Origin: CAWBRT01 sp963791145 | Lineage (GTDB): Bacteria > Acidobacteriota > Terriglobia > Terriglobales > Acidobacteriaceae | DNA length: 64,000 nucleotides | Assembly (NCBI GenBank): GCA_963791145.1 | Contig: CAWBRT010000007.1 | Span: 1-64,000, forward strand | Direction: 5' to 3' | Shown here: piece after piece, positions 9,388-17,169 of the stretch | Layout of the letters: every line of letters begins with the position of its first letter | Position numbering within the stretch: the stretch's first letter is position 1 | The notes under the pieces: generated by a model | Told to the model about the DNA's origin: nothing | Database searches by the model: none | The model's input: only the letters and a program-made list of their open reading frames with translations | Position numbers and translations under genes: made by a program

Positions 9388-10497
9388 ATGAACGACGTAC
9401 AAGCCAGAATCCAGGCCGCCTACGATGCCTTGCATGCCATGCCGGAGGCCGCCTTCTCCGAGCACCGGACGTCGGCGTGGCTGGCGGAAAAAATCAAAGC
9501 CGCCGGCTTTCAGGTGCTGACCGGCGTCGGCGGCACGGGCGTCGTTGCGACTTTGAAAGGAAAGGATGCAGGCCCGACAGTCGCCGTGCGGGCTGACATG
9601 GATGCGCTCGAGTACACCATCAACGGCCAGGATGTCTGCGTTCACTCCTGCGGGCATGATGCTCACTGTTCGATGGTCCTGACCGCCGCCCAGGAGTTGT
9701 CGAAGAACGGCATCCGGCGGGGCACTCTGAAGATCCTCTTTCAGCCGGCCGAGGAAAACCTCGGCGGCGCGCTCAAGATGATTGAAGCCGGCGCGCTTGA
9801 CGATGTCGACATCGTCATCGGCATGCACCTGCGACCCATCCAGGAAGCAAAGCTCGGACAGGCTACGCCGGCCTTGTATCACGGTTCCAGCTACATTATG
9901 ACGGCGACCATCAATGGCCGAACCGCTCATGGAGCGCGGCCTCATCTGGGTGTCAATGCAATTGATGCCGCCGCGGCTGCGGTCAACGCCATCAACGCCA
10001 TTCATCTCAATCCCGTAGTGCCCTGGACCTGCAAAGTGACCAAGCTGCACGCCGGCGGCGCCACTCTGAACGCCATTCCCGACAGAGCCGAGATGGCCCT
10101 CGATCTGAGAACGCAAGAAAATGCCGCCATGGATACGCTTCTCGATAAGGCCGACAAGGCCATCAAGGCCGCGGCTGCAACCGTGGGGGCGACGGCGGAA
10201 ACTCGTGTCAAGGGCGGTGTTCCCGGAGCGGAGTATCACCCCGAGATCATTGAACTCGCCCGTGAAGCCATCTGTGCAGTGCTTGGCAAAGAGGGATTGC
10301 TCGACCCCATCGTGACTCCGGGCGGCGAAGATTTCCACTATTTCGTGAAGAAGAAGCCTGGGCTGAAAGCAGGTTACCTGGGTCTCGGTTGTAACCTCAC
10401 CCCGGGACTGCACGATCCGACGATGAAGTTTGATCGCTCAGCCATGATCAACGGAACCAATATTCTCCTGCACATGACGCGAAAACTACTGGTCTGA
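9388..10497 (+). CDS. M20-family amidohydrolase (AmhX/HipO-like)
   Basis: 369-residue metal-dependent amidohydrolase. Metal-binding motifs are present: AVRADMDALE, HSCGHDAHCSMVL and FQPAEENLGGA, followed by a dimerisation domain with the conserved NGRTAHGARPHLGVNAIDAA. The late motif GGEDFHYF provides a further metal ligand. The start is ATG 9388 behind GAGGAG; the longer open frame is only read-through from the yjiG-like gene. It probably removes an acyl or amide group from an amino-acid derivative brought in by the two upstream membrane proteins. The substrate cannot be read from the sequence. Confidence 0.88.
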   Translation: MNDVQARIQAAYDALHAMPEAAFSEHRTSAWLAEKIKAAGFQVLTGVGGTGVVATLKGKDAGPTVAVRADMDALEYTINGQDVCVHSCGHDAHCSMVLTAAQELSKNGIRRGTLKILFQPAEENLGGALKMIEAGALDDVDIVIGMHLRPIQEAKLGQATPALYHGSSYIMTATINGRTAHGARPHLGVNAIDAAAAAVNAINAIHLNPVVPWTCKVTKLHAGGATLNAIPDRAEMALDLRTQENAAMDTLLDKADKAIKAAAATVGATAETRVKGGVPGAEYHPEIIELAREAICAVLGKEGLLDPIVTPGGEDFHYFVKKKPGLKAGYLGLGCNLTPGLHDPTMKFDRSAMINGTNILLHMTRKLLV

Positions 10498-10542
10498 TGG
10501 GTAACGCGGCTGTCGAAAGTCAGCAGCCAGTCCAGTTAACTT

Positions 10543-10573
10543 GGCCCCGTTGGCTCACTCTGCGGGGCCTTTT
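10543..10573 (+). terminator. Rho-independent terminator after the amidohydrolase gene
   Basis: GGCCCCG pairs with CGGGGCC (7 bp) around a 13-nt loop and is followed by TTTT. It overlaps the 3' end of the convergent oxidoreductase gene. Confidence 0.8.
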
Positions 10574-11172
10574 GCTTGGCTCGCCAGTTCGCTGTCAATC
10601 ACTTGCCGGATCGTGTCCACGGGGTAGAGCCCCTCAAGCCGCTGCCGCCCGATGATCATGGTCGGGACCGCCGTTACTCCCACCCGTCCGTACGCCGTCT
10701 GCAGTAGTTGCTGAACGCGATCGCGATAGGCGCCCTCCTGGAGCGCAGCCTGAAGCGCTGCTGCATCCAGTCCGACTTCCTTCGCGATCTCGGCGAGCAC
10801 GCCGGCGCTGCCGATGTCGCGGCTCTGCTGGAAGAAGGCGCGGAAGACAGCGTCGTTATACTCATCCGCTTTGCCGTGGTCCTTGGCGAATTCCATCGCC
10901 TGGAAGGCGAGGTTGGTGTACGGATACGGCGAGATGCTGGGAAGCTTCATCGGCACGCCGAGCCTTTCCGCCAGCGGATACACGTTTTGTTTCCATCTTT
11001 CCTGCAGGTAGTCGCCTTCGGGTCGCAAGGTGGGGGTTGGAGCCGGGCGCAGCTCAAACGGCATCCACTCAACCTGGACATCTTTGCCTTCGATCGCCTG
11101 TTTCAGCGGAGCCTCCGCCAGGAAACAGTACGGTCAAACGTAGTCGGAGAAAACCAGAATCGGCAGCGGCAT
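10555..11172 (-). CDS. DsbA/FrnE-like thiol oxidoreductase, predicted selenoprotein (Sec13)
   Basis: A 205-residue thioredoxin-fold oxidoreductase. From ATG 11172 the frame reads MPLPILVFSDYV, then TGA at 11136-11134, then PYCFLAEAP. It continues without interruption to the stop at 10555. Homologues have Cys at the UGA position (CPxC active site), so the product would carry a UPYC redox centre. The rest of the family fold is intact: FELRPAPTPTLRPEGDYLQ, NLAFQAMEFAKDHGKADEYN, and the cis-Pro region GVTAVPTMIIGRQRLEGLYP. A hairpin starting 6 nt after the UGA fits bacterial SECIS rules (see separate entry). A short GGAG precedes the ATG. Without Sec insertion only a 12-residue peptide would be made. 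A single-base error TGC to TGA is the alternative. Confidence 0.75.
11098..11128 (-). promoter_or_regulatory. Candidate bacterial SECIS element
   Basis: On the minus strand CTGTTTC pairs with GAAACAG (7 bp). An asymmetric internal loop follows, then GCGGA pairs with TCCGC (5 bp) around the apical loop GGC. The loop begins 20 nt after the UGA, inside the 16-37 nt window of the bacterial SECIS consensus, and starts with G as that model requires. The stem overlaps codons of a conserved protein, so coding constraint alone could also shape it. Confidence 0.65.
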
Positions 11173-11205
11173 AGCTCCATTCTAAATGCCCAGCGCGCGG
11201 CCGCA

Positions 11206-12924
11206 TCACTTCAGCTCCGGAAAATCTTCCTCCCAGTATTCGTCCTCGCGGCGTCCCGGTTGCTGCCGGCTCTGCTGCTCAACCGCTCGCAGTTGCACGC
11301 GGCGAATCTTGCCGGAGATGGTCTTGGGCAGCGTGGAGAATTCGATTCGCCGGACTCGTTTGTAGGGTCCAAGCCGCCCGCGTATGAACGCAAAAATGTC
11401 TTTCGCCAGTTCCCGAGTGGGCTGAACGCCGGGGACGAGCGTCACAAAAGCCTTGGGAACGTTCCAGCGAATCGGGTCCGGACTCGGTACCACGGCAGCT
11501 TCAGCGATCGAGGGATGCTCGATCAGTGCGCTCTCCAGTTCAAAAGGACTCAAGCGGTAGTCGGAGCTCTTGAAGACATCGTCGGAGCGGCCCACGTAGG
11601 TGAAGTAGCCGTCTTCGTCGCGATGCGCCACGTCGCCGGTATGGTAATAGCCGCCTTCCATGGCGCGTGCATTGCGCTCGTCGTCGTCCATGTAGCCGAC
11701 CATCAGACTAAGCGGGCGCGGATCGAGCTTGACGCAGATTTCACCGTCGTTTGCTTCGCGGCCCTCGGCGTCGAGAAGAACCACCCTGTGCCCGGGCGAG
11801 GCCTTGCCCACCGCTCCCGGCTTTACCTTCTGTCCGGGAAAGTTTCCCAGCGTGAGCACGTTCTCCGTCTGGCCGAAGCCGTCGCGGATGGTGATGCCCC
11901 AGGCCGCGCGGACCTTCTCGATAATCTCCGGATTGAGCGGCTCGCCCGCACCAACCAGCGTCCGAAGCTTTACTTTGTAGGCGCGCAGATCCTCGAGCAC
12001 CAGCATGCGCCAGACCGTCGGCGGAGCGCACAAGGAGGTCACGCCGCAGCGCTCGATCTCCCGCAGCGTATTCTTGGCTTCAAAGCGGCTGTAGTTGTGA
12101 ACGAAGACAGTTGCGCCCGCATTCCATGGCGCGAAGAAACTGCTCCAGGCGTGCTTGGCCCAACCGGGCGAGCTGATGTTGAAGTGGATATCGTCCGGCC
12201 GCAGCCCTACCCAGTACATCGTCGCGAGGTGCCCGACGGGATAACTCTGATGAGTGTGCAGCACCAGCTTGGGAAGCGCCGTGGTGCCGGAGGTGAAATA
12301 AAGCAGGAAAGGGTCAGAGGCATTGGTGGTGGCGTCTGCCGCGAATGCAGACGGCTCGTTGTAAGCCTGATCGAATGCCACCCAGCCCGCTGCCGCGCCG
12401 CCGTAAATGATTCGCGTGTAGTCTCCCGTAACGCCCGCGAACCGCTCGACACAGGAGTGAGCGGCGATGACATGGCGCGCCTTGCCGCGGTCCAGGCGGT
12501 CGCGAAGGTCGGCCTCGGTCAGCAGGGTTGCGGCCGGGATGAGAATCGCGCCCAGCTTCAGCGCGGCCAGCATGACCTCCCAGATGCCGGCCACGTTCGG
12601 CAGCATGACGACAATCCGGTCGCCGCGTCCGACTCCGTGTTTGCGAAGAAAGTTCGCCACCTGGTTGGACCGGCGAGAGAGCTCCTCGAAGCTCAGCTTT
12701 ACCTCGCTGCCATTTTCCTCGACGATCCACAGCGCCGCTTTCTGGTTACCGCGGGCGTAGTCATCGAAGTAATCGAGTGCCCAATTAAACTCCGTCAGCT
12801 TCGGCCAACGGAACTCCCGGTAAGCAGTCTCGTAATCTTGGCGATGCTGAAACAGGAAATCGCGCGCGGCAAGAAAAGCCTTCACGCTCTCCCCCCGGGC
12901 GGACTGCGTCTGTACGTTAGCCAT
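11206..12924 (-). CDS. AMP-forming acyl-CoA synthetase (medium-chain/ACSM-like)
   Basis: 572-residue enzyme of the ANL superfamily that activates a carboxylic acid to acyl-AMP and then acyl-CoA. The P-loop reads YFTSGTTALPKLVLH. The A5 motif is GFGQTE, the A7-A8 region YYHTGDVAHRDEDGYFTYVG then SSDYRLSPFELE, and the catalytic A10 lysine lies in KTISGKIRRVQLR. The overall length and HTHQSYPVGHLATMYWVG region fit the medium-chain ACSM subgroup. The start was set at the second in-frame ATG (12924) because AGGAG lies 9 nt before it but directly abuts the first. The substrate is unknown. Confidence 0.85.
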   Translation of the reverse strand: MANVQTQSARGESVKAFLAARDFLFQHRQDYETAYREFRWPKLTEFNWALDYFDDYARGNQKAALWIVEENGSEVKLSFEELSRRSNQVANFLRKHGVGRGDRIVVMLPNVAGIWEVMLAALKLGAILIPAATLLTEADLRDRLDRGKARHVIAAHSCVERFAGVTGDYTRIIYGGAAAGWVAFDQAYNEPSAFAADATTNASDPFLLYFTSGTTALPKLVLHTHQSYPVGHLATMYWVGLRPDDIHFNISSPGWAKHAWSSFFAPWNAGATVFVHNYSRFEAKNTLREIERCGVTSLCAPPTVWRMLVLEDLRAYKVKLRTLVGAGEPLNPEIIEKVRAAWGITIRDGFGQTENVLTLGNFPGQKVKPGAVGKASPGHRVVLLDAEGREANDGEICVKLDPRPLSLMVGYMDDDERNARAMEGGYYHTGDVAHRDEDGYFTYVGRSDDVFKSSDYRLSPFELESALIEHPSIAEAAVVPSPDPIRWNVPKAFVTLVPGVQPTRELAKDIFAFIRGRLGPYKRVRRIEFSTLPKTISGKIRRVQLRAVEQQSRQQPGRREDEYWEEDFPELK

Positions 12925-13162
12925 CTGCTTCATCTCCTTGCCAGGCAGGTAGCTCAGCCATAAGAGAGCCGGCCTTCACTGGGACGGGGAACGGCAGGGA
13001 AGAGTTGCCGGACCGCGCATGGAGCGGCTAATCATTTTCCTGGAATGACAATTCCGATTCGGAGAGGGCTGGTGGCGCCTCCTGGCATGGCACGGCCGGA
13101 GAAGGCCATGAAAGAGGCTCTGCTAGAGCGGTTTTGTTCTTGCTGTAGTCGACTTCTTGCCG

Positions 13163-13204
13163 GATCATCCTGAGGCGGAGCGCGAGCGGAGCAGAAGGAT
13201 CAGA
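13163..13204. repeat. TCATCCTGAG dispersed repeat, copy 2
   Basis: ATCATCCTGAGGCGGAGCG followed by a GAGCGGAGCAGAAGGAT end, matching the copy at 2677-2722 in outline. It lies between the acyl-CoA synthetase start and the EAL-HDOD gene stop, a stretch of about 300 bp that holds nothing else I can name. Confidence 0.55.
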
Positions 13205-13220
13205 GAGGGGGGCAAGATGT

Positions 13221-14441
13221 TCAGTTAATCTGAAGCGCCTGCACCCATTGCACGGCATTTACGTGAGCCTGGCTCACGATATCTTCACGCAGCCCCAGTT
13301 GGCTCGCGTGCTGTTCGCAGCGCGCCCACTCGCCCGCTTCAAAAGCAAGGACCATGTCGAGCAGGGTGCGCAAACGGTTCTTTCCGCCGAGCAGGGCGAC
13401 GTTTACCTCGGAGGGGAGCTGTACTTGCTTGACAATCGACGCTATGGGAGTGTCGAGAATCGCGTCTATCAGGGAGAAAAGTCCTCCCATGAAGGAGGCT
13501 GCTTCCGAAGCCCCGCTCCAGTGCGCCAGCAGCTCACAGAACCTGGCGCGAACCAATGCGAGAGCTACCAGTTCTGCCGGCTTTTTCTCGCCGGCCAGCG
13601 CAGCGCACGCCACGGTCAGCCATTTGCGAAGGTCGCGCTCTCCAAGCAGCGTCAGGCCCTGGACGATAGACTTGATCTCCGTGTGAAATGCAAACACCGG
13701 CGAATTCAGATAACGGAACAGGCGGTAGCACAACGCCGGCTCGGATTTGATCAAACCTTCTATCTCGAAATAATCCAATTCCGGAGCGTGGATGGCGCGA
13801 AGGACCCGAAGGTAAGTTGCCCGTGACGCTGCTATGTCGCGGGCTGAAAGCATAACCGGCTTGCAAAAGAAGAAACCTTGAAACAGGCTATAGCCGAGCT
13901 TGGCGGCGCCGGCGAACTCCTCATGGGTCTCAATTTTCTCCGCCAGCAATTCTGCATTGCGGTAGTTTGCGGCTATTTTTGCGCGGACCGCCGGCGAAGC
14001 CAGCCGGAAGTCTACCTTGATGATGTCGGCCAGCTTGGTTAGCGGGGCCAAGCGGGGGTCGTCCACAAAATCATCCAGCGCAATACGGTACCCCTTTCCC
14101 CTTAATTCCCTGCAGGCGGAAATCAATTCCGCATCCGGATCCACGGTTTCAAGCAGCTCCAATACCGTTTGTTCGGGTGGAAACAGGCTGACGTACCCGT
14201 TCATAATCGTGTCTCGCGTGCAATTGACGTAGATGCTGTTGCCGTTGGAAAGGACATTCACGCCGACCAGTACGGCCATATCCATGACTTTTTGGGACGC
14301 GAGATCGGGATCGGTGCCGGTGTAACGATTCTCTTCCGTTTGTCGAAACAGCAGCTCGTATCCAGCAACCTTCTGTTGGCGGTCGAAGATTGGCTGCCTG
14401 GCAATGAAGCGCGTTGGCGTTGCTGTCCCGGGACTCGCCAT
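13221..14441 (-). CDS. EAL-HDOD (YuxH-type) signalling protein
   Basis: 406 residues. The N-terminal half is a degenerate EAL domain: it begins RFIARQPIFDRQQKVAGYEL and contains VLELLETV where active enzymes have ExLxR, plus ALDDFVDD. The C-terminal half is an HDOD domain (YLRVLRAIHAPELDYFEIE, then LCYRLFRYLNSPVFA). This EAL-HDOD pairing is typical of YuxH/CdgJ-type regulators of motility, which are usually catalytically inactive. The start is ATG 14441, 8 nt after AGGAGGT. It lies 73 nt downstream of a PilZ gene on the same strand, so the pair probably acts in c-di-GMP-linked control. Confidence 0.88.
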   Translation of the reverse strand: MASPGTATPTRFIARQPIFDRQQKVAGYELLFRQTEENRYTGTDPDLASQKVMDMAVLVGVNVLSNGNSIYVNCTRDTIMNGYVSLFPPEQTVLELLETVDPDAELISACRELRGKGYRIALDDFVDDPRLAPLTKLADIIKVDFRLASPAVRAKIAANYRNAELLAEKIETHEEFAGAAKLGYSLFQGFFFCKPVMLSARDIAASRATYLRVLRAIHAPELDYFEIEGLIKSEPALCYRLFRYLNSPVFAFHTEIKSIVQGLTLLGERDLRKWLTVACAALAGEKKPAELVALALVRARFCELLAHWSGASEAASFMGGLFSLIDAILDTPIASIVKQVQLPSEVNVALLGGKNRLRTLLDMVLAFEAGEWARCEQHASQLGLREDIVSQAHVNAVQWVQALQIN

Positions 14442-14514
14442 CAACAATACCTCCTAAAAATTCCTCCCGTGCTCAGCAAATCAATTGAATGGAAGCCAGA
14501 GAAACCGTATTGCC

Positions 14515-15192
14515 TCAAGCGCGGCCCGCAGATGCTTGAGGATCCGCTTGGCCTTGTTTCTCCATTTCCCACTGCCGTCGGGTAACGATGCTCTTGATCT
14601 GTTCCCTCAGGCTTCCCCGGTTATCCAGAAACTCGATGCCCACAACATTGGCGGCTTCGCCCTTCTCTGTGCAGCACCGGCGCACAACAGCCTTGGGCAC
14701 CGTCTGCGGATAAAACTCCAGCTCCAACATGAGGCGCTCGCCAATGTCGAACTTGTCGGTAGTCATCAGGCAGGCCCCGGTTTCGGACAAGTCCCGCAGC
14801 TTGGCAGGAAGCCAAATCCGGCCGTCCGTTTGCGTCAAGCGCACCTCTTTATCATTCATCGGCACGCGGATGGCGGCCCGGCGGTCAACTCTCTCGCCCG
14901 GCGTAAGGGTTCTGACAACATATGCCGGAGGAACCTGCATGAGAGCGGCCGTAACAATGGCTTTGTATACGTTGACGCCCGTGCTGTCCGGTGTGTGCAG
15001 GAGAATGCGGGTTCCGACGGTCAAGGTCGACTTCAGGCAATCCGGTTCGTCCACCGCCGTCAACACGAGCTTGCCCGCCCGGAGCTCCTTGACAAGGGCG
15101 CGCTGCGAGGCTACCGCATCACTCCCTGCCGCGGAATCATCCCCGGTTAGGGCACTTATCTGAACCAGATCATTGACAGCAATTTCACTCAT
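14515..15192 (-). CDS. PilZ-domain c-di-GMP receptor (YcgR-like)
   Basis: 225 residues. An N-terminal YcgR-like domain (residues 1-105) is followed by PilZ. The c-di-GMP motifs are RVDRRAAIRVP (RxxxR type) and DLSETGACL (the D/NxSxxG motif), ending with a VVGIEFLDN strand. Such proteins alter flagellar or surface behaviour when c-di-GMP is bound. It is transcribed with the EAL-HDOD gene downstream. Confidence 0.88.
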   Translation of the reverse strand: MSEIAVNDLVQISALTGDDSAAGSDAVASQRALVKELRAGKLVLTAVDEPDCLKSTLTVGTRILLHTPDSTGVNVYKAIVTAALMQVPPAYVVRTLTPGERVDRRAAIRVPMNDKEVRLTQTDGRIWLPAKLRDLSETGACLMTTDKFDIGERLMLELEFYPQTVPKAVVRRCCTEKGEAANVVGIEFLDNRGSLREQIKSIVTRRQWEMEKQGQADPQASAGRA

Positions 15193-15808
15193 AACGTCCT
15201 GCCGAGCAGTATCTAAACATGCAGCCGAGGGTTGCGACCCTATGACTCATCTGTAATATCGGCAGTGGACAGGATTTTCATCACTCACATCTTCAGAAAA
15301 GTTTGTATCCTCCCAAATCCGCCGGAACTCTCATGTCCCCGCGTGTCCAGGTCCCTTCCCGGACTGCTGCGCTGCCCGGAACCGAGGCTCAACCAACCTC
15401 GAATGACGTGCTCTCCCCAGGTGCTCCACGGTCGGCCCTAGCGCATCGGCTCTTCTTTCGTCGAAGCTCGTGAAAGGAGCGACGCTGAGGGTCATTCCCG
15501 GCGCGCCGCACGGCATGTGCTCGACTCTAAAGGACCAGATCAACACGGAACTGCTCGGGTTCTTCAAGCGGGCAGAGCAGGCGGCGGCGTAATCCGCAAC
15601 TGCTCCGGCCTGCTCGTCTTCTCGGCGGAGGCCGGAGCTTTGCCGGCAGAGAAGCGCGCAAACAATGAGAGCCTCTGTATTCCGCGCTCAAAGCTTGCCC
15701 AGCTGCCATCCTGTTTGGGCAGCCAGGCATCCACCCACTAACCGTTAGCCACCATCCGGAGTAGCCAATCAACCAAGATTCAATCAACCAAAGCGAGGAG
15801 ATTCTGCC
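15193..15808. other. Intergenic region with one gene remnant
   Basis: Apart from the hydrolase fragment at 15431-15592, I see no gene. Short overlapping open frames here have no recognisable product. Confidence 0.5.
15431..15592 (+). pseudogene. 3' remnant of an alpha/beta hydrolase (haloperoxidase-like) gene
   Basis: Reading from 15431 gives ASALLSSKLVKGATLRVIPG, then APHGMCSTLKDQINTELLGF and FKRAEQAAA before a stop. This matches the C-terminal end of non-haem chloroperoxidase-type hydrolases, including the His of the catalytic triad in PGAPHG. A VLHG-like trace just upstream in another frame suggests a deletion. The rest of the enzyme is absent, so this is a decayed fragment. Confidence 0.65.
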
Positions 15809-16360
15809 ATGGCCGCAACTGAGAAGAATCAAAATTCTGTCGTCGCGATTTTTGGCCAGCACACGGGAGCTGAAAATGCCGTCAAGGAGTTGAAGAGCAG
15901 CGGATTCGACATCAAGAAACTCTCGATCATCGGTCGGGATTACCACACGGAAGACAGCGTCGTTGGTTTTTACAATACCGGCGACCGGGTTAAGTATTGG
16001 GGCAAACTGGGCGCGTTTTGGGGCGGGCTGTGGGGACTGCTGTTCGGAGCGGCGTTCCTGTTCATACCCGGTGTCGGTCCGGTCGTGGCCGCCGGTTCCA
16101 TCGTCGCCTGGATTATCAGCGCCCTGGAGGGCGCGGTCGTGGTCGGCGGCCTGAGCGCTATAGGAGCCGCGCTGTACAGCCTCGGCATTCCCAAAGACAG
16201 CGTTGTCAAGTACGAGACTTCCATCAAAGCAGGCAAGTTCGTACTGATCGCCCACGGCGCCGCCGATGAAGTTCAGAAAGCCCGCAGCATCCTGCAGACC
16301 TCAGGGGCGGAGTCGATCGATATGCATCAGCCGCGGGCGGAGGCGGAACGGGTCGCCTGA
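15809..16360 (+). CDS. General stress protein, YflT/GSP17M-like membrane type
   Basis: 183 residues. The N-terminal domain (VVAIFGQHTGAENAVKELKS) is the flavin-fold-like module of general stress protein 17M. A central Gly-rich hydrophobic hairpin (LGAFWGGLWGLLFGAAFLFI, then GPVVAAGSIVAWIISALEGA) and a C-terminal KAGKFVLIAHG segment follow. The biochemical role of the family is unknown. A Dps gene lies just downstream on the same strand, which supports a stress role. Confidence 0.8.
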   Translation: MAATEKNQNSVVAIFGQHTGAENAVKELKSSGFDIKKLSIIGRDYHTEDSVVGFYNTGDRVKYWGKLGAFWGGLWGLLFGAAFLFIPGVGPVVAAGSIVAWIISALEGAVVVGGLSAIGAALYSLGIPKDSVVKYETSIKAGKFVLIAHGAADEVQKARSILQTSGAESIDMHQPRAEAERVA

Positions 16361-16462
16361 TGCTTCGCCTAAACCGTGGCCGCGGCGACTTCTCACGTGG
16401 TGTGCTTGGTCGCCGCGATCCGTGACGCAACATTTTGCAACTTTCGAGTAAGGGAGGGACCA

Positions 16463-17083
16463 ATGGCAAGAACACAGAACGACGCCAAAAATACCGGACG
16501 TATCAGCGCTCAGCCTCGCCTGCATCAGCATGCGCGCGAAATTCAGTCCTACGGAACCGTCAGCCACATGCTGCCCCTCAACCTCGAGGAACCCGTGCGC
16601 CTGGAAATGACCGAGCAGCTGAACCAGCTGCTCGCGGACACCATGACGTTGCGCGATCTGTACAAGAAATCCCACTGGCAGGTTGCCGGTCCGACCTTTT
16701 ACCAGCTGCATCTTCTATTCGATAAGCATTTTGGCGAGCAGGTCGAGCTGGTGGACGCGATCGCGGAACGCATTCAGCTGCTTGGAGGCATCAGCATCGC
16801 CATGGCCCCGGATGTGGCTGAGACTACCCAGATCGATCGTCCTCCGCGCGGCCGGGAAGAAATTCCCGTCCAGCTTTCGCGCCTGCTGGACGCTCATCAG
16901 GTCATCATCGGTGAAGTCCGCAAGATGGCTCGCCGTGCCTCCGATCTCGGAGACGACGGTACGAATGACCTGCTGATCAGCGAAGTGTTGCGGACCAACG
17001 AGCTTCAGTCATGGTTCCTGAGCGAGCATCTGGTCGACGTGCCGTTGGTAAAAGCCAAAGAGCCGTCTGCCGACGCCGCCTAG
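16463..17083 (+). CDS. dps: Dps-family ferritin-like protein
   Basis: 206 residues. The ferroxidase motif at the subunit interface is visible: LYKKSHWQVAGPTFYQLHLL followed by FDKHFGEQVELVDAIAERIQ, containing the conserved His, His, Asp and Glu. It stores iron as ferric oxide and protects DNA from peroxide. The N-terminal ~45 residues, rich in basic and polar residues, may bind DNA. The start is ATG 16463 behind GGAGGGA. Confidence 0.9.
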   Translation: MARTQNDAKNTGRISAQPRLHQHAREIQSYGTVSHMLPLNLEEPVRLEMTEQLNQLLADTMTLRDLYKKSHWQVAGPTFYQLHLLFDKHFGEQVELVDAIAERIQLLGGISIAMAPDVAETTQIDRPPRGREEIPVQLSRLLDAHQVIIGEVRKMARRASDLGDDGTNDLLISEVLRTNELQSWFLSEHLVDVPLVKAKEPSADAA

Positions 17084-17169
17084 CAAAAGCTTCTGCGATC
17101 CGCGAGTAGCAGTCAACCGGTGTCCACAGCTCAAGCGGCGCCGGTTGGCTGCCACCCAGCCAACGCCGT

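Noticed and set aside
10708..12963. 751-codon plus-strand open frame
   Set aside because: It is the antisense shadow of the acyl-CoA synthetase and the selenoprotein candidate, with no recognisable domain.
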